Source: Jilunia laotingensis (GTDB lineage Bacteria > Bacteroidota > Bacteroidia > Bacteroidales > Bacteroidaceae). Taken from it: 64,000 bases of DNA. Positions 1 through 12,500 of this stretch are shown one piece after another (positions within the stretch are counted from its first letter, which is position 1; each line of letters opens with the position of its first letter). Where the stretch lies: the NCBI RefSeq assembly GCF_014385165.1, contig NZ_JACRTF010000001.1, positions 372,001-436,000 on the forward strand. Direction: 5' to 3'. A program made the position numbers and the translations under genes. The notes beneath the pieces were generated by a model. That model was given only the letters and a program-made list of their open reading frames with translations. It had not been told where the DNA came from and did no database searches.

Positions 1-667
1 CCTCCCTATAATAAAGTAATGACGTATCGCGTGAAAGAGTGTCTTTAGCCTTGTTTAAAATAGTTTTCAGATTATATACCCTTCCTATATTCCTGAGCAA
101 AAGAGGCTTATAGTAATATTTACGGGATACCATATCCGTTTTCCCATATACTTTTCTAAATGCCTGAAGAGAGTTCTTAGGCAAGTTCTGAAATAAATAG
201 ATCATTCCCAGATGGTTATAAATCTCAATAGACAATACAGGTTTATCAATCGATTTTATTTTATCAATTGCTTTCAGAATATATAGCATACTGATTGAAT
301 CAGTACCCGAAAAGAAACAATTTTTCGCTTTGCACAAATATGCATAAGCTAATTTGTGATTATCATTCGTATGTTCATAATATTCGATTACAGGATTAAT
401 AATAGAATCGGAGATTAATTCATCACCCAAAAGAAGAGCAATTTTTATCTGTAACAAATGATACAGAGCTTCGCTCTCTTTATCGGCCTTTTTATGCTCA
501 AAAGGTATTTGGGAAAGCAAAACTGCCGCACTATCCGGTTTTTCATCTACAATCGAATCAATATAAACAAGTTCTGAAAGCAAAGGGTGATCTTTTTCAG
601 CACAACCATAAAACAAAGTTATGTATGCAAAACATAGTATATAGATTAAATACAGTAAAAGTTTCAT
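1..667 (-). CDS. TPR-like lipoprotein, 3' part cut by window edge
   Basis: The frame is open from an ATG at 667 down to base 1, so only the N-terminal 222 or so residues are present. The protein begins with a hydrophobic stretch ending in FYGC, a plausible though imperfect lipobox, so it may be a lipoprotein. The rest is helical, with alternating Tyr, Leu and Ala positions as in TPR arrays (for example a segment starting YNHLGMIYLF). In Bacteroides such proteins are often TPR-membrane regulators with a DNA-binding C-terminus, but that part would lie outside the window. A TATTTTTG -7 box sits at 700-693, giving a short leader. Function is not assigned. Confidence 0.72.
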   Translation of the reverse strand, partial: MKLLLYLIYILCFAYITLFYGCAEKDHPLLSELVYIDSIVDEKPDSAAVLLSQIPFEHKKADKESEALYHLLQIKIALLLGDELISDSIINPVIEYYEHTNDNHKLAYAYLCKAKNCFFSGTDSISMLYILKAIDKIKSIDKPVLSIEIYNHLGMIYLFQNLPKNSLQAFRKVYGKTDMVSRKYYYKPLLLRNIGRVYNLKTILNKAKDTLSRDTSLLYYRE

Positions 668-692
668 TTGGTAAGCATGTGTGTTCAGTCTA

Positions 693-700
693 CAAAAATA
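693..700 (-). promoter_or_regulatory. Bacteroides -7 promoter box (TATTTTTG) for the TPR lipoprotein
   Basis: The minus strand reads TATTTTTG, matching TAnnTTTG, 26 bases before the ATG at 667. No clear -33 TTTG was picked out. Confidence 0.45.
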
Positions 701-829
701 TCCTTTTTTTTCCAATAAGCTATCACTTTCCTACTAAGAATTAGAGCTAAAACTTTTGTTTTCCACCAGATTTGTAATGTAGAATGAATTATCTTATTCA
801 TTTAATAATCGACATATCCAAATAAAACT

Positions 830-837
830 TATATTTG
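830..837 (+). promoter_or_regulatory. -7 promoter box (TATATTTG) for the GH109 gene
   Basis: TATATTTG matches the Bacteroidota -7 consensus and lies 60 bases before the start codon at 897, in a very AT-rich leader. Confidence 0.5.
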
Positions 838-896
838 TAAGTTCGGAAATTGATAATCGAATAATCATAATTATTAACCTATTAAAATTTAGAGAC

Positions 897-2309
897 ATGT
901 TAAAACACGTGACTTCCTTATTAACAGGACTCGCTTTACTGGCATGTATTTCTTGTACCTCCAACAAGAACAATGCTCCACAGACTCTCCAACCCCTTGA
1001 AGTAGCCGTACCCGAACGTCCTGCGGGACAAACGGATGTGATCAATCTGATAACCGAAAAATTGGACACCGTACGAGTCGGTTTCATAGGTCTTGGCATG
1101 CGTGGACCGGGAGCAGTAGAACGATTTACTCACATACCCGGCACTAAGATTGTAGCACTTTGCGACATCCTTCCCGAACGGGTAGAAAACTCACAAAAAA
1201 TACTTGAAAACGCTGGTCTGCCCAAAGCAGCTGCCTATTCGGGAAGTGAAGACAGTTGGAAACAATTGTGCGATCGTGACGATATCGATCTGGTCTACAT
1301 CGCAACGGATTGGAAACACCACGCTGAAATGGGACTTTATGCTATGGAACATGGCAAACACGCAGCCATCGAAGTACCCGCTGCAATGTCATTGGACGAA
1401 ATATGGGCATTGATCAATACTTCCGAAAGAACACGTAAACACTGCATGCAATTGGAAAACTGCGTATACGACTTTTTCGAACTGACCACTCTTAACATGG
1501 CTCAACAAGGAGTTTTCGGGGATATACTCCACGTAGAGGGTTCTTATATCCACAATCTTGAAGACTTCTGGAAACATTATTGGAACAACTGGCGTATGGA
1601 TTACAACCAGAATCACCGCGGAGATGTATATGCCACTCATGGCATGGGTCCCGCTTGCCAATTACTGGACATTCATCGGGGTGACCGCATGAAAACATTG
1701 GTTTCAATGGACACTAAAGCTGTAAACGGTCCCGCATATATAAAAAAAACAACCGGTGAAGAGGTGAACGATTTCCAGAATGGCGACCAGACATCCACTC
1801 TCATACGCACGGAAAACGGGAAAACGATGCTTATCCAACACAATGTAATGACTCCCCGGCCTTATAGCCGTATGTATCAATTAACTGGAACAGACGGTTA
1901 TGCTAGCAAATATCCGATCGAAGAATATTGTCTTCGTCCTTCTCAGGTTTCTTCGGACATTATTCCCAACCATGAAGACTTAAATGCGCACGGTTCCGTT
2001 TCGGAAGATGTAAAAAAAGCATTAATGGAGAAATACAAACACCCTATCCACAAAGAGCTGGAAGAAACTGCCAAAAAGGTAGGCGGTCATGGAGGTATGG
2101 ATTATATCATGGACTATCGCCTTGTCTATTGTTTGCGTAACGGACTGCCTCTTGATATGGATGTTTACGATTTAGCCGAATGGTGCTGTATGGCCGATTT
2201 AACCCGTCTCTCGATTGAAAACAACTCTGCTCCGGTTGCAGTGCCCGACTTCACACGCGGAGGCTGGAACAAAGTACAAGGTTACAAACACGCTTTTGCT
2301 CAACAATAG
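897..2309 (+). CDS. Gfo/Idh/MocA-fold glycoside hydrolase, family GH109-like (alpha-N-acetylgalactosaminidase)
   Basis: A 470-residue exported protein. The N-terminus has a hydrophobic signal ending in CISC, so it is probably lipid-anchored at Cys20. A Rossmann dinucleotide site, VRVGFIGLGMRG, lies near residues 60-72. The oxidoreductase motif EKP is replaced by EVP (in AAIEVPAA), as expected for the glycosidase branch rather than for true dehydrogenases. The later segment THGMGPACQLLDIHRGDRM is also typical of that branch. Family GH109 uses a tightly bound NAD for an elimination-addition mechanism that removes terminal alpha-GalNAc, as on blood group A antigen or mucin O-glycans. The next genes, a beta-galactosidase and a GalNAc-kinase-like protein, fit this role. 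Family assignment is strong; exact substrate is inferred. Confidence 0.88.
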   Translation: MLKHVTSLLTGLALLACISCTSNKNNAPQTLQPLEVAVPERPAGQTDVINLITEKLDTVRVGFIGLGMRGPGAVERFTHIPGTKIVALCDILPERVENSQKILENAGLPKAAAYSGSEDSWKQLCDRDDIDLVYIATDWKHHAEMGLYAMEHGKHAAIEVPAAMSLDEIWALINTSERTRKHCMQLENCVYDFFELTTLNMAQQGVFGDILHVEGSYIHNLEDFWKHYWNNWRMDYNQNHRGDVYATHGMGPACQLLDIHRGDRMKTLVSMDTKAVNGPAYIKKTTGEEVNDFQNGDQTSTLIRTENGKTMLIQHNVMTPRPYSRMYQLTGTDGYASKYPIEEYCLRPSQVSSDIIPNHEDLNAHGSVSEDVKKALMEKYKHPIHKELEETAKKVGGHGGMDYIMDYRLVYCLRNGLPLDMDVYDLAEWCCMADLTRLSIENNSAPVAVPDFTRGGWNKVQGYKHAFAQQ

Positions 2310-2365
2310 AAAAGGTATAACCACTTTATGATTCTATAGTATTATAAATTCATAGTATACAGAAC

Positions 2366-2432
2366 AAGCAGATATCGACAGATTTGTCCGACTTATCATC
2401 TGATAAATAACACAACCTGTCGTTATCTGCTT
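2366..2432. repeat. Long imperfect hairpin with a nested hairpin between GH109 and GH2 genes
   Basis: A 16-base arm (2366-2381, AAGCAGATATCGACAG) is matched by its reverse complement at 2417-2432 with one mismatch. Inside the loop, TTATCA-TC-TGATAA (2393-2406) forms a second hairpin. No clean T tract follows, so it may be a processing site, a weak terminator or a protein-binding dyad. Confidence 0.6.
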
Positions 2433-2525
2433 TATATATTCATTTTATCCCTCTTGTGCAATCTCTATCCAGTTATTTTCTCTTAAAAGACCAAGCTAAA
2501 AAGTGTGTGAAGATTTATAACTTTA

Positions 2526-2533
2526 TATATTTG
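2526..2533 (+). promoter_or_regulatory. -7 promoter box (TATATTTG) for the GH2 beta-galactosidase gene
   Basis: A TAnnTTTG match 52 bases before the ATG at 2585, so the GH2-kinase pair probably has its own promoter despite following GH109. Confidence 0.45.
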
Positions 2534-2578
2534 TATCTTAATTCTATGATAAGAAATCTTTTATTCTAATAAGTTTAA

Positions 2579-5935
<3,357 letters not shown>

Positions 5936-5972
5936 AGAAGCAGCATATAAACTTACTTTAAAAATAAAATTC

Positions 5973-7061
5973 ATGAAAAACCTGACAGACATAGTTTCAC
6001 ACTTTGCAATACAGGGAACTATACAAGAAATCGCCCCATTAGGTAGCGGACTTATCAACGATACTTACAAAGTAACCACAGTCGCTGACTCACCCGACTA
6101 TGTGCTGCAACGCATCAATCACGCCATCTTCCAGAATGTAGAGATGCTGCAAAATAATATTGCTTCCGTAACCAAACATATCCACCGTAAACTAACGGAA
6201 TCGGGAGAAACAGACATCGAACGTAAAGTCCTGCATTTCATTCCTGCCGATAACAACAAAACATATTGGTATGACGGAGAAAGCTATTGGCGTGTCATGG
6301 TGTTTATCCCCCGTGCTAAAACATATGAAACGGTTAATCCCGAATATTCATACTACGCTGGAGTAGCCTTCGGTGATTTCCAGGCAAAGTTGGCCGATAT
6401 TTCTGAAACATTGGGTGAAACCATTCCTGATTTCCATAACATGGAATTCCGATTGAAACAATTACGCGATGCAGTCACCGTTGATGCATCCGGAAGAGTA
6501 AAAGAAGTCCGCTACTACATCGATGAAATTGAAAAACGTGCTGAAGAAATGTGCAAAGCGGAACGGCTGTATCGTGAAGGAAAACTACCAAAACGAGTTT
6601 GCCATTGCGATACAAAGGTAAACAACATGATGTTCGATGAAGATGGAAAAGTTCTCTGTGTAATAGATCTCGATACGGTAATGCCCAGTTTCATATTCTC
6701 CGATTATGGCGACTTTCTACGTACAGGAGCAAACACGGGAGAAGAAGATGACAAAGACCTCAGCCGTGTCAACTTCAATATGGAAATTTTCAAAGCATTT
6801 ACCAAAGGCTATCTGGAAGGTGCCCATTCCTTCCTTACCCCGGTAGAGATTGAAAACTTACCATATGCTGCCGCACTCTTCCCTTATATGCAATGTGTAC
6901 GCTTCCTTGCTGATTATATCAATGGAGATACGTATTATAAAATTAAATACCCCGAACACAATCTGGTACGTACCAAAGCACAGTTCAAACTGCTGCAAAG
7001 TGTTGAAGCGCACACACAGGAGATGAAGGAATTTATCGAGGAGAGAAGGGAGAAATCATAA
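5973..7061 (+). CDS. APH-fold sugar kinase, N-acetylhexosamine 1-kinase-like
   Basis: A 362-residue cytoplasmic kinase of the aminoglycoside-phosphotransferase fold. Landmarks: the nucleotide-binding start LGSGLINDTYKV (23-34), the catalytic loop HCDTKVNN (H211, D213, N218) and the metal-binding IDLDT (D232, D234). The segment YVLQRINHAIF near residue 43 resembles bifidobacterial NahK, which phosphorylates GalNAc and GlcNAc at C1. With a GH109-type alpha-GalNAcase and a beta-galactosidase just upstream, the likely job is to capture freed N-acetylhexosamine for catabolism. Other hexose or hydroxylated substrates are possible, since this fold also includes homoserine and choline kinases. The stop lies 23 bases from the convergent DUF3256 gene. 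Confidence 0.75.
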   Translation: MKNLTDIVSHFAIQGTIQEIAPLGSGLINDTYKVTTVADSPDYVLQRINHAIFQNVEMLQNNIASVTKHIHRKLTESGETDIERKVLHFIPADNNKTYWYDGESYWRVMVFIPRAKTYETVNPEYSYYAGVAFGDFQAKLADISETLGETIPDFHNMEFRLKQLRDAVTVDASGRVKEVRYYIDEIEKRAEEMCKAERLYREGKLPKRVCHCDTKVNNMMFDEDGKVLCVIDLDTVMPSFIFSDYGDFLRTGANTGEEDDKDLSRVNFNMEIFKAFTKGYLEGAHSFLTPVEIENLPYAAALFPYMQCVRFLADYINGDTYYKIKYPEHNLVRTKAQFKLLQSVEAHTQEMKEFIEERREKS

Positions 7062-7084
7062 GATTGAAACGTAAAAATGAATGA

Positions 7085-7774
7085 TTACTCTTTCACGAAC
7101 TTCTCGTTTTTCCAAATGTAGACAATGGGACGACGGATAAATGGTGTCAGTTCTTTCGCAGTTTCTTGATCCATATATTCAGGAGTCATAAAAGTGAATG
7201 TCAGCGAATTATCCTTTTCGGATAAATCCGCTTTCATCAATAGCATATCAGCTTTCATCCGGGCATCATTATATTTATAAGAGAAAGCAGAATCCGATGT
7301 TTCAAGAAAATCGTCCATTGTCGGCAAAGTAGATAAGAAATCATTTAATGGCAGTTCCTTCCAATCCGTTGTATAGAACTGAATACTGCTGTCACATGCC
7401 GGTGCACATGCCGTGGAGACGGTACATATCACCTGTGTGCTATCACTCGTTGCCAATAACTTCATCTGCCAAGAGCTTTGTGAAGACATTTGCATACGGA
7501 TATAATCATTTGTCAAAGCAGTCATTTCCGACTCACGTCCAAAGCGATTTTCAACCTTCGCTTTCATCTTGCTTTCGATAAAATCGATACAATCTGCTCT
7601 ATTTACAGACGTAAGAATCGGACACATAGAATCTGGTATATGAACAAACAGCTCTTTTGCCTGCTTCTGAGCCTGTAATGGAACCATAGTAAATAAGCCC
7701 AAAAGTATAAATACTACTCCCCATCCTCTTTTACTCTTTTCCAACTCCATCATTTCCATCCCTCCGCTATTCAT
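7085..7774 (-). CDS. DUF3256 family exported protein
   Basis: Up to 229 residues with a signal peptide (a basic start, then VVFILLGLFTMVPLQAQ), followed by a soluble domain with a Cys pair in TACAPAC. It resembles the Bacteroidales DUF3256 family, which has no known function. Several starts are possible: the frame's first ATG gives MNSGGMEMM, but GGAGG inside that stretch would serve as a ribosome site for the ATG pair at about 7753-7748, giving MMELEKSKRG, the better signal-peptide start. It lies just downstream of the transporter and truA genes on the same strand. Confidence 0.75.
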   Translation of the reverse strand: MNSGGMEMMELEKSKRGWGVVFILLGLFTMVPLQAQKQAKELFVHIPDSMCPILTSVNRADCIDFIESKMKAKVENRFGRESEMTALTNDYIRMQMSSQSSWQMKLLATSDSTQVICTVSTACAPACDSSIQFYTTDWKELPLNDFLSTLPTMDDFLETSDSAFSYKYNDARMKADMLLMKADLSEKDNSLTFTFMTPEYMDQETAKELTPFIRRPIVYIWKNEKFVKE

Positions 7775-7800
7775 TATTTATTTTTAATCATTAATCAATC

Positions 7801-8700
7801 TCATTTTGTTCCCAAATATAGGAAGAACATTCCAATCAGCACCAGGATCAGGTCAATAGCTTTACTTTTTAAATTCTTTTCACGGAAGAGTAATGCTCCA
7901 AACAGGAACGACACCACAACACTGCCTCGACGAACCATCGAAACGATGGATATCATGGAATCCTGATAACTCAATGCATAAAAGTATACAAAGTCCGCTG
8001 TACAAAGAAAAACTGAGATCAAGATGATCGTCCATTTCCAATGGAAAGGCGTAGTACTCTTACGTTTCGGATACCAAAGCAACGCAAGTATCGGACACAT
8101 TATAAAAACCTGATATACGTTATACCATGCTTGTACCAGCATCGGATTGAGATGCCTCATCAGATATTTGTCATACAATCCACTGATAGCCCCCATTACA
8201 GCCGCAGCAACAATGAAAAAAATCCATTTATTATGGGTAAAGTCAATGCCTTCCTTCTTTCCTGAACGACTCAACATAAAAAACGAAAGTATTGCCAATG
8301 ATACTCCGACCCACTGATAAAGGTTCAACCGTTCACCGAATATCAACATCGCACCAACCAAAACCATCACAGGACGAGTGGCATTGATCGGACCTACAAT
8401 TGTCAATGGTAAATGTTTCATTCCAAAATAGCCTAGTATCCATGAGGATAAGACGATAAACGATTTTACTATAACGTACTTATGTACCTCCCAACCCACA
8501 ACCGGTACATAAAACATTGTACCGCTCAATAATTCCGGTGTATACGCAGATAGCAAGATAAACGGTAAAAAAATCAAGCTGGAAAAGATGGTATTCAGAA
8601 ACAACACAGGAAGGACAGCATTATCCTTCAACGAATGTTTCTTAAAAACATCATAAAATCCCAGCAAGGCGGCAGAAAGAAAGGCAAGTAATAACCACAT
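7801..8700 (-). CDS. EamA/DMT-superfamily membrane transporter
   Basis: A 299-residue integral membrane protein of about ten hydrophobic helices, the usual size for EamA (drug/metabolite) transporters, including two repeated halves of about five helices each. The start is set at the ATG at 8700 (MWLLLAFLSAALLGFYD). The longer reading to 8745 needs a TTG and adds a poor N-terminus overlapping truA. Substrate cannot be told from sequence. It appears to be co-transcribed with truA upstream and the DUF3256 gene downstream. Confidence 0.85.
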   Translation of the reverse strand: MWLLLAFLSAALLGFYDVFKKHSLKDNAVLPVLFLNTIFSSLIFLPFILLSAYTPELLSGTMFYVPVVGWEVHKYVIVKSFIVLSSWILGYFGMKHLPLTIVGPINATRPVMVLVGAMLIFGERLNLYQWVGVSLAILSFFMLSRSGKKEGIDFTHNKWIFFIVAAAVMGAISGLYDKYLMRHLNPMLVQAWYNVYQVFIMCPILALLWYPKRKSTTPFHWKWTIILISVFLCTADFVYFYALSYQDSMISIVSMVRRGSVVVSFLFGALLFREKNLKSKAIDLILVLIGMFFLYLGTK

Positions 8701-8741
8701 ATTTAAGTGAAGAATGATAAATAAAGAATTAAGAGCGAGAA

Positions 8742-9494
8742 TCAAAGACCGAAAATTTCGGGAGGGTAGTCGATATTGACAAGAAAGAGAGCATGGCCGG
8801 GAACGGAAGTACCAGCTTTACAACGGTCTTTCTGTTCAATGATTTCCCGGAAACCATCGACACTGAGTTTGCCACGGCCTACTTCAATCAATGTACCTAC
8901 TATCGCACGCACCATATTTCGCAAGAAGCGGTCAGCTTGAATGGTAAATACCCATGTGGTATCATCTTCCTGTGTCCATCGAGCTTGCATGATTTTACAA
9001 AGATTGGTTTTCACATCCGTATGCAGCTTGCTGAAACTTGTAAAGTCCGAATAGTCAAATAAGGTATGGGCAGCTTCATTCATCCGGTCAAAATCGAGCG
9101 AACCATAAATACGGCAACGATATTGTCTGTTGAAAGGATATTTGGCTGTAGTCACATAATACTTATACATACGAGCCGTTGCGTCAAAACGGGCATGTGC
9201 ATCCGAACGTACTTTGCAAACCTTATAAACTGAAATATCGGGAGGTAACAACCGGTTAAGTTTTTCTGTCACAGCCGATGGTTCCAATTCCTCCTCATTA
9301 TCGAAGTGCGCCACCATCAATGAAGCATGTACACCGGCATCCGTTCTCCCGGCTCCCACCACTTCTACCTCTCTTCTAAGGAAAGTACTCAACGCCTTCA
9401 TCAGGCATTCTTGCACACTTTCTCCGTTGGGTTGTATCTGCCAACCGTGATAGTTGGTCCCGTCATAAGCTAAATAAATAAAATACCTTTGCAC
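8742..9494 (-). CDS. truA: tRNA pseudouridine(38-40) synthase TruA
   Basis: A 250-residue enzyme that isomerises uridines 38-40 in the tRNA anticodon stem-loop. The N-terminus [20 protein letters not shown] and the motif [11 protein letters not shown], with catalytic D52, identify the family. [17 protein letters not shown] near residue 190 is the conserved C-terminal half. The start codon is GTG. It lies in the arm of a 13-base inverted repeat whose other arm carries the promoter -7 box. The gene heads a minus-strand set with the transporter and DUF3256 genes. Confidence 0.95.
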   Translation of the reverse strand: MQRYFIYLAYDGTNYHGWQIQPNGESVQECLMKALSTFLRREVEVVGAGRTDAGVHASLMVAHFDNEEELEPSAVTEKLNRLLPPDISVYKVCKVRSDAHARFDATARMYKYYVTTAKYPFNRQYRCRIYGSLDFDRMNEAAHTLFDYSDFTSFSKLHTDVKTNLCKIMQARWTQEDDTTWVFTIQADRFLRNMVRAIVGTLIEVGRGKLSVDGFREIIEQKDRCKAGTSVPGHALFLVNIDYPPEIFGL

Positions 9495-9530
9495 GCTCTT
9501 GTCCGAATAATGGTTTTGCGTGCAAAGGTA
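9484..9530. repeat. 13-bp perfect inverted repeat over the truA start codon and promoter
   Basis: TACCTTTGCACGC (9484-9496) is repeated inverted at 9518-9530 around a 21-base spacer. Each arm contains TACCTTTG, a -7 match, facing opposite ways. The left arm also contains the truA GTG. Confidence 0.6.
9523..9530 (-). promoter_or_regulatory. -7 promoter box (TACCTTTG) for truA
   Basis: The minus strand reads TACCTTTG 28 bases before the truA GTG, giving a short leader. Confidence 0.55.
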
Positions 9531-9547
9531 ATTATTTTAATCGAGAA

Positions 9548-12500
9548 TCAGGAATTCTCCAACGAATTCGCATAGGTGGAGGGCGTAGTCCCGAAAGCAT
9601 CCACAAAATGCTTGCGGAATGTAGGAATGTCATTATATCCCACCATTTCCGCCACTTCCTGTACGGCATAAATCTTCTTTTTCAGTAAGACGGCAGCCTT
9701 TTTCATGCGCACACCTCTTATTAATTCGATGATGGTGAAGTCCGTACTCTGTTTTACCTTTCTATATAGTGTAGGCTGGCTCATGTTCATTTCGGATGCC
9801 AGTTTCTTCACATTGAAATCCGCTTCCCGTATGTTCTCTTCGATAATCTTCACCAGCGAACTGATGAACGGATCTTCCATCTTCGAGATTTCACCATCTT
9901 CTGCATGTTCGCCCTCACCTCCGTTCTCCGGGACCATCAAAAGTTTCGTATACATCTGTTTCAGATTAATACGACCATTTATCAGGTTCCGAACCTTCGC
10001 TTTCAGGATTCCCGGTGTGAACGGTTTTAAAATGTAGTCATCAGCTCCCAGTTCCAATCCATGAATGATGTCTTCATCCTCAACCTTCGCTGTCAGCATG
10101 ATAAACGGTATATGGCAAGTGTCCAATCCTTCCTTCACCTCCCGACAACACTCAAACCCGTCTTTTACCGGCATCATCACGTCACAAAGAATCAGATCAG
10201 GTTGCTCTTTCACAGCCATGTCTACACCCTCTTGTCCGTTTACTGCCATCAGTATGTTATAATCCTTGCCAAAAAGCACTTTCAGGTAAAGCCGGATATC
10301 CTTATGATCCTCCACGATCAACAATGTCTTTTTAGCTTTCGGAGATACGGGAGCTTCGTGAACAATTTGAGGTACTATTTCTTCGGGAGCAAGCACTTTC
10401 TCCTGGACTTCCCGTACCAAAGGAATCGGTTCAAGAACTTCCTCTTCATCAACCTGTTCCACGAAAATGATATTCGGATCATTTTCCAACAACTCTTTTC
10501 CTATAGGCAGATCGATCGTTATTTCCGTTCCTTCTCCTTCTTCACTCTTCATTGCAATAGTTCCGTGGTGCAAAGAAATCACTCTTTCCATAACGTCGTA
10601 TCCCAATTCTATTCCGGTAAGATCGGTTTTCAAGCCTTCTTCCACAGCCTGCCTTACATCCCTTACCTGAGACTTACCGTTATCCGATACGACAATAGTA
10701 CAATAATGGATACCCTCACGGACAGTTTCCTGCATAAATAAATGCACCGAGCCGGATAGACGCACATGATTGAAAGCATTGGATATCAAATTATGCAGCA
10801 CAAAGCGGATGCGCCCTTTGTCCACCCATAATTCCATCTCTTTCCGCGTCCTCTTTTCATATTGGAAATCGATCTGATTGATCTTAACCAGTTCACTTAC
10901 GGAAAATACAACTTCATCCACAATCTTATCTGCCGAATAAGAAGCAACTTTCAGTTTCTCCGCCAATGGACGTTGCGTATATATGGAAAGCAACTGATTA
11001 CATGCATCCAACATGCCCAACGAATTACGATATGCCACTCTCACCTTGGAAAGCATTCCCGGTGGCAAAGTGACTTCATTCGACATCTCCTTCAGCGGTG
11101 CTATGATCAGGGAAAGCGGTGTGCGTAACTCTTGCACGAATATCGTAAGCAACTGGTTACGCATTGTTTCTATCTCCTGTTTTTGTTCTTGTTTCATTTT
11201 TGACAGATTTAGCGTTTCTTTCAATTCCATTTCATGTGCTTTATGCAATTCACGTCTCTTAGCTTTACGGTCCAAATAGTAAAAGACCACAGCAAAGACT
11301 CCGAAGCAGAACAATGCATATCCTATATAAGCCCATCCTGTATTCCACCAATGTGTTTTTATACGAATCGGAATTTCGATCAGTTCGCCTTCACTGGCAT
11401 CAGGATATACAAGTTTCACCTGTAATGTGTAATTTCCCACCGGGAGCCGTCTGTATGAAATGCCATTCTCCAATGTTTCCATCTTCCATTCCTCATCCGG
11501 CAACAGCCGGTAAGCCATTTTCCGCTCCATCATCCCATATTGCATATCAGAAAAATAGAAGGTGAAATCATCATTATTCGCATTAAACACGAATTCACGT
11601 TGCAAATCGGGCGATTCGGAAAGAATGACTTGCCCATTCACTTCCTCCCCTACGGATACCGGTTCACCATTCACCCGCACATCCGACATGCATAATTGGT
11701 CCTTATTCGAATTTAACTTTGCTGACAGAGGATCAAAGAAAATCAATCCCCATGAGTTAGCCCACAACAAGCGTCCGTCACGAAGACGACAAACCCTGTT
11801 GCAATTGCCAAACGATCCATAATTATAAAATGAAGTACGGTCATTTCGGATTGTCATTATGCCCGAGTTACTGCCTACCCATGTATTTCCATTCTGATCA
11901 TCGACCATACAAAAGATATGTCCGCTACTCAGCCCATTCAACAAAGTAAAAGCACTTTCCACTTTATCTTTTTCACGCCCGTCGATACGTAAGATCTTAT
12001 CAGTATAAGATACCAGAATCTGATTGTAACTATTCACATATATAGAATATACAGCCGATATCGGTAATCCTGCTTCCTGTTCATAATCACCCAGCAATAC
12101 CCCCTTGTCTCCATGTAACTCGATTCGTTTCAAGCCGGCATCCGTTCCCAGCCAAATATTACCTTCTTTATCTTCTGCTACAGCAGTCACAATTTTCACC
12201 TTTCTGACTTTATCTTCCAGAGAAATTAAGCTACACTGATTATCCGACAAATTAAACAGTAACAATCCTTCCGTTGAAGTTATCCACAACCTGTTTCTGG
12301 AATCCAGACAAAAACTATTTATCGTACCCTTGAAATCACTTATACCTTTTGGCTCCAAACGGTAAGAAGTGACTTCATCCGTTGATGGATCAATACACAC
12401 TATTTCTTCCGATTTATCCCCAAACCATAAGCGCCCGCGTCCGTCTTTATACATACGGTAATTTGCCTCCGCCTTTAGCCCCTTCGTCCAAGGCACAAAA

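Noticed and set aside
10061..10741. 226-residue plus-strand frame inside the HTCS gene
   Set aside because: It is antisense to a gene with clear domains, and has no recognisable family or coding features.
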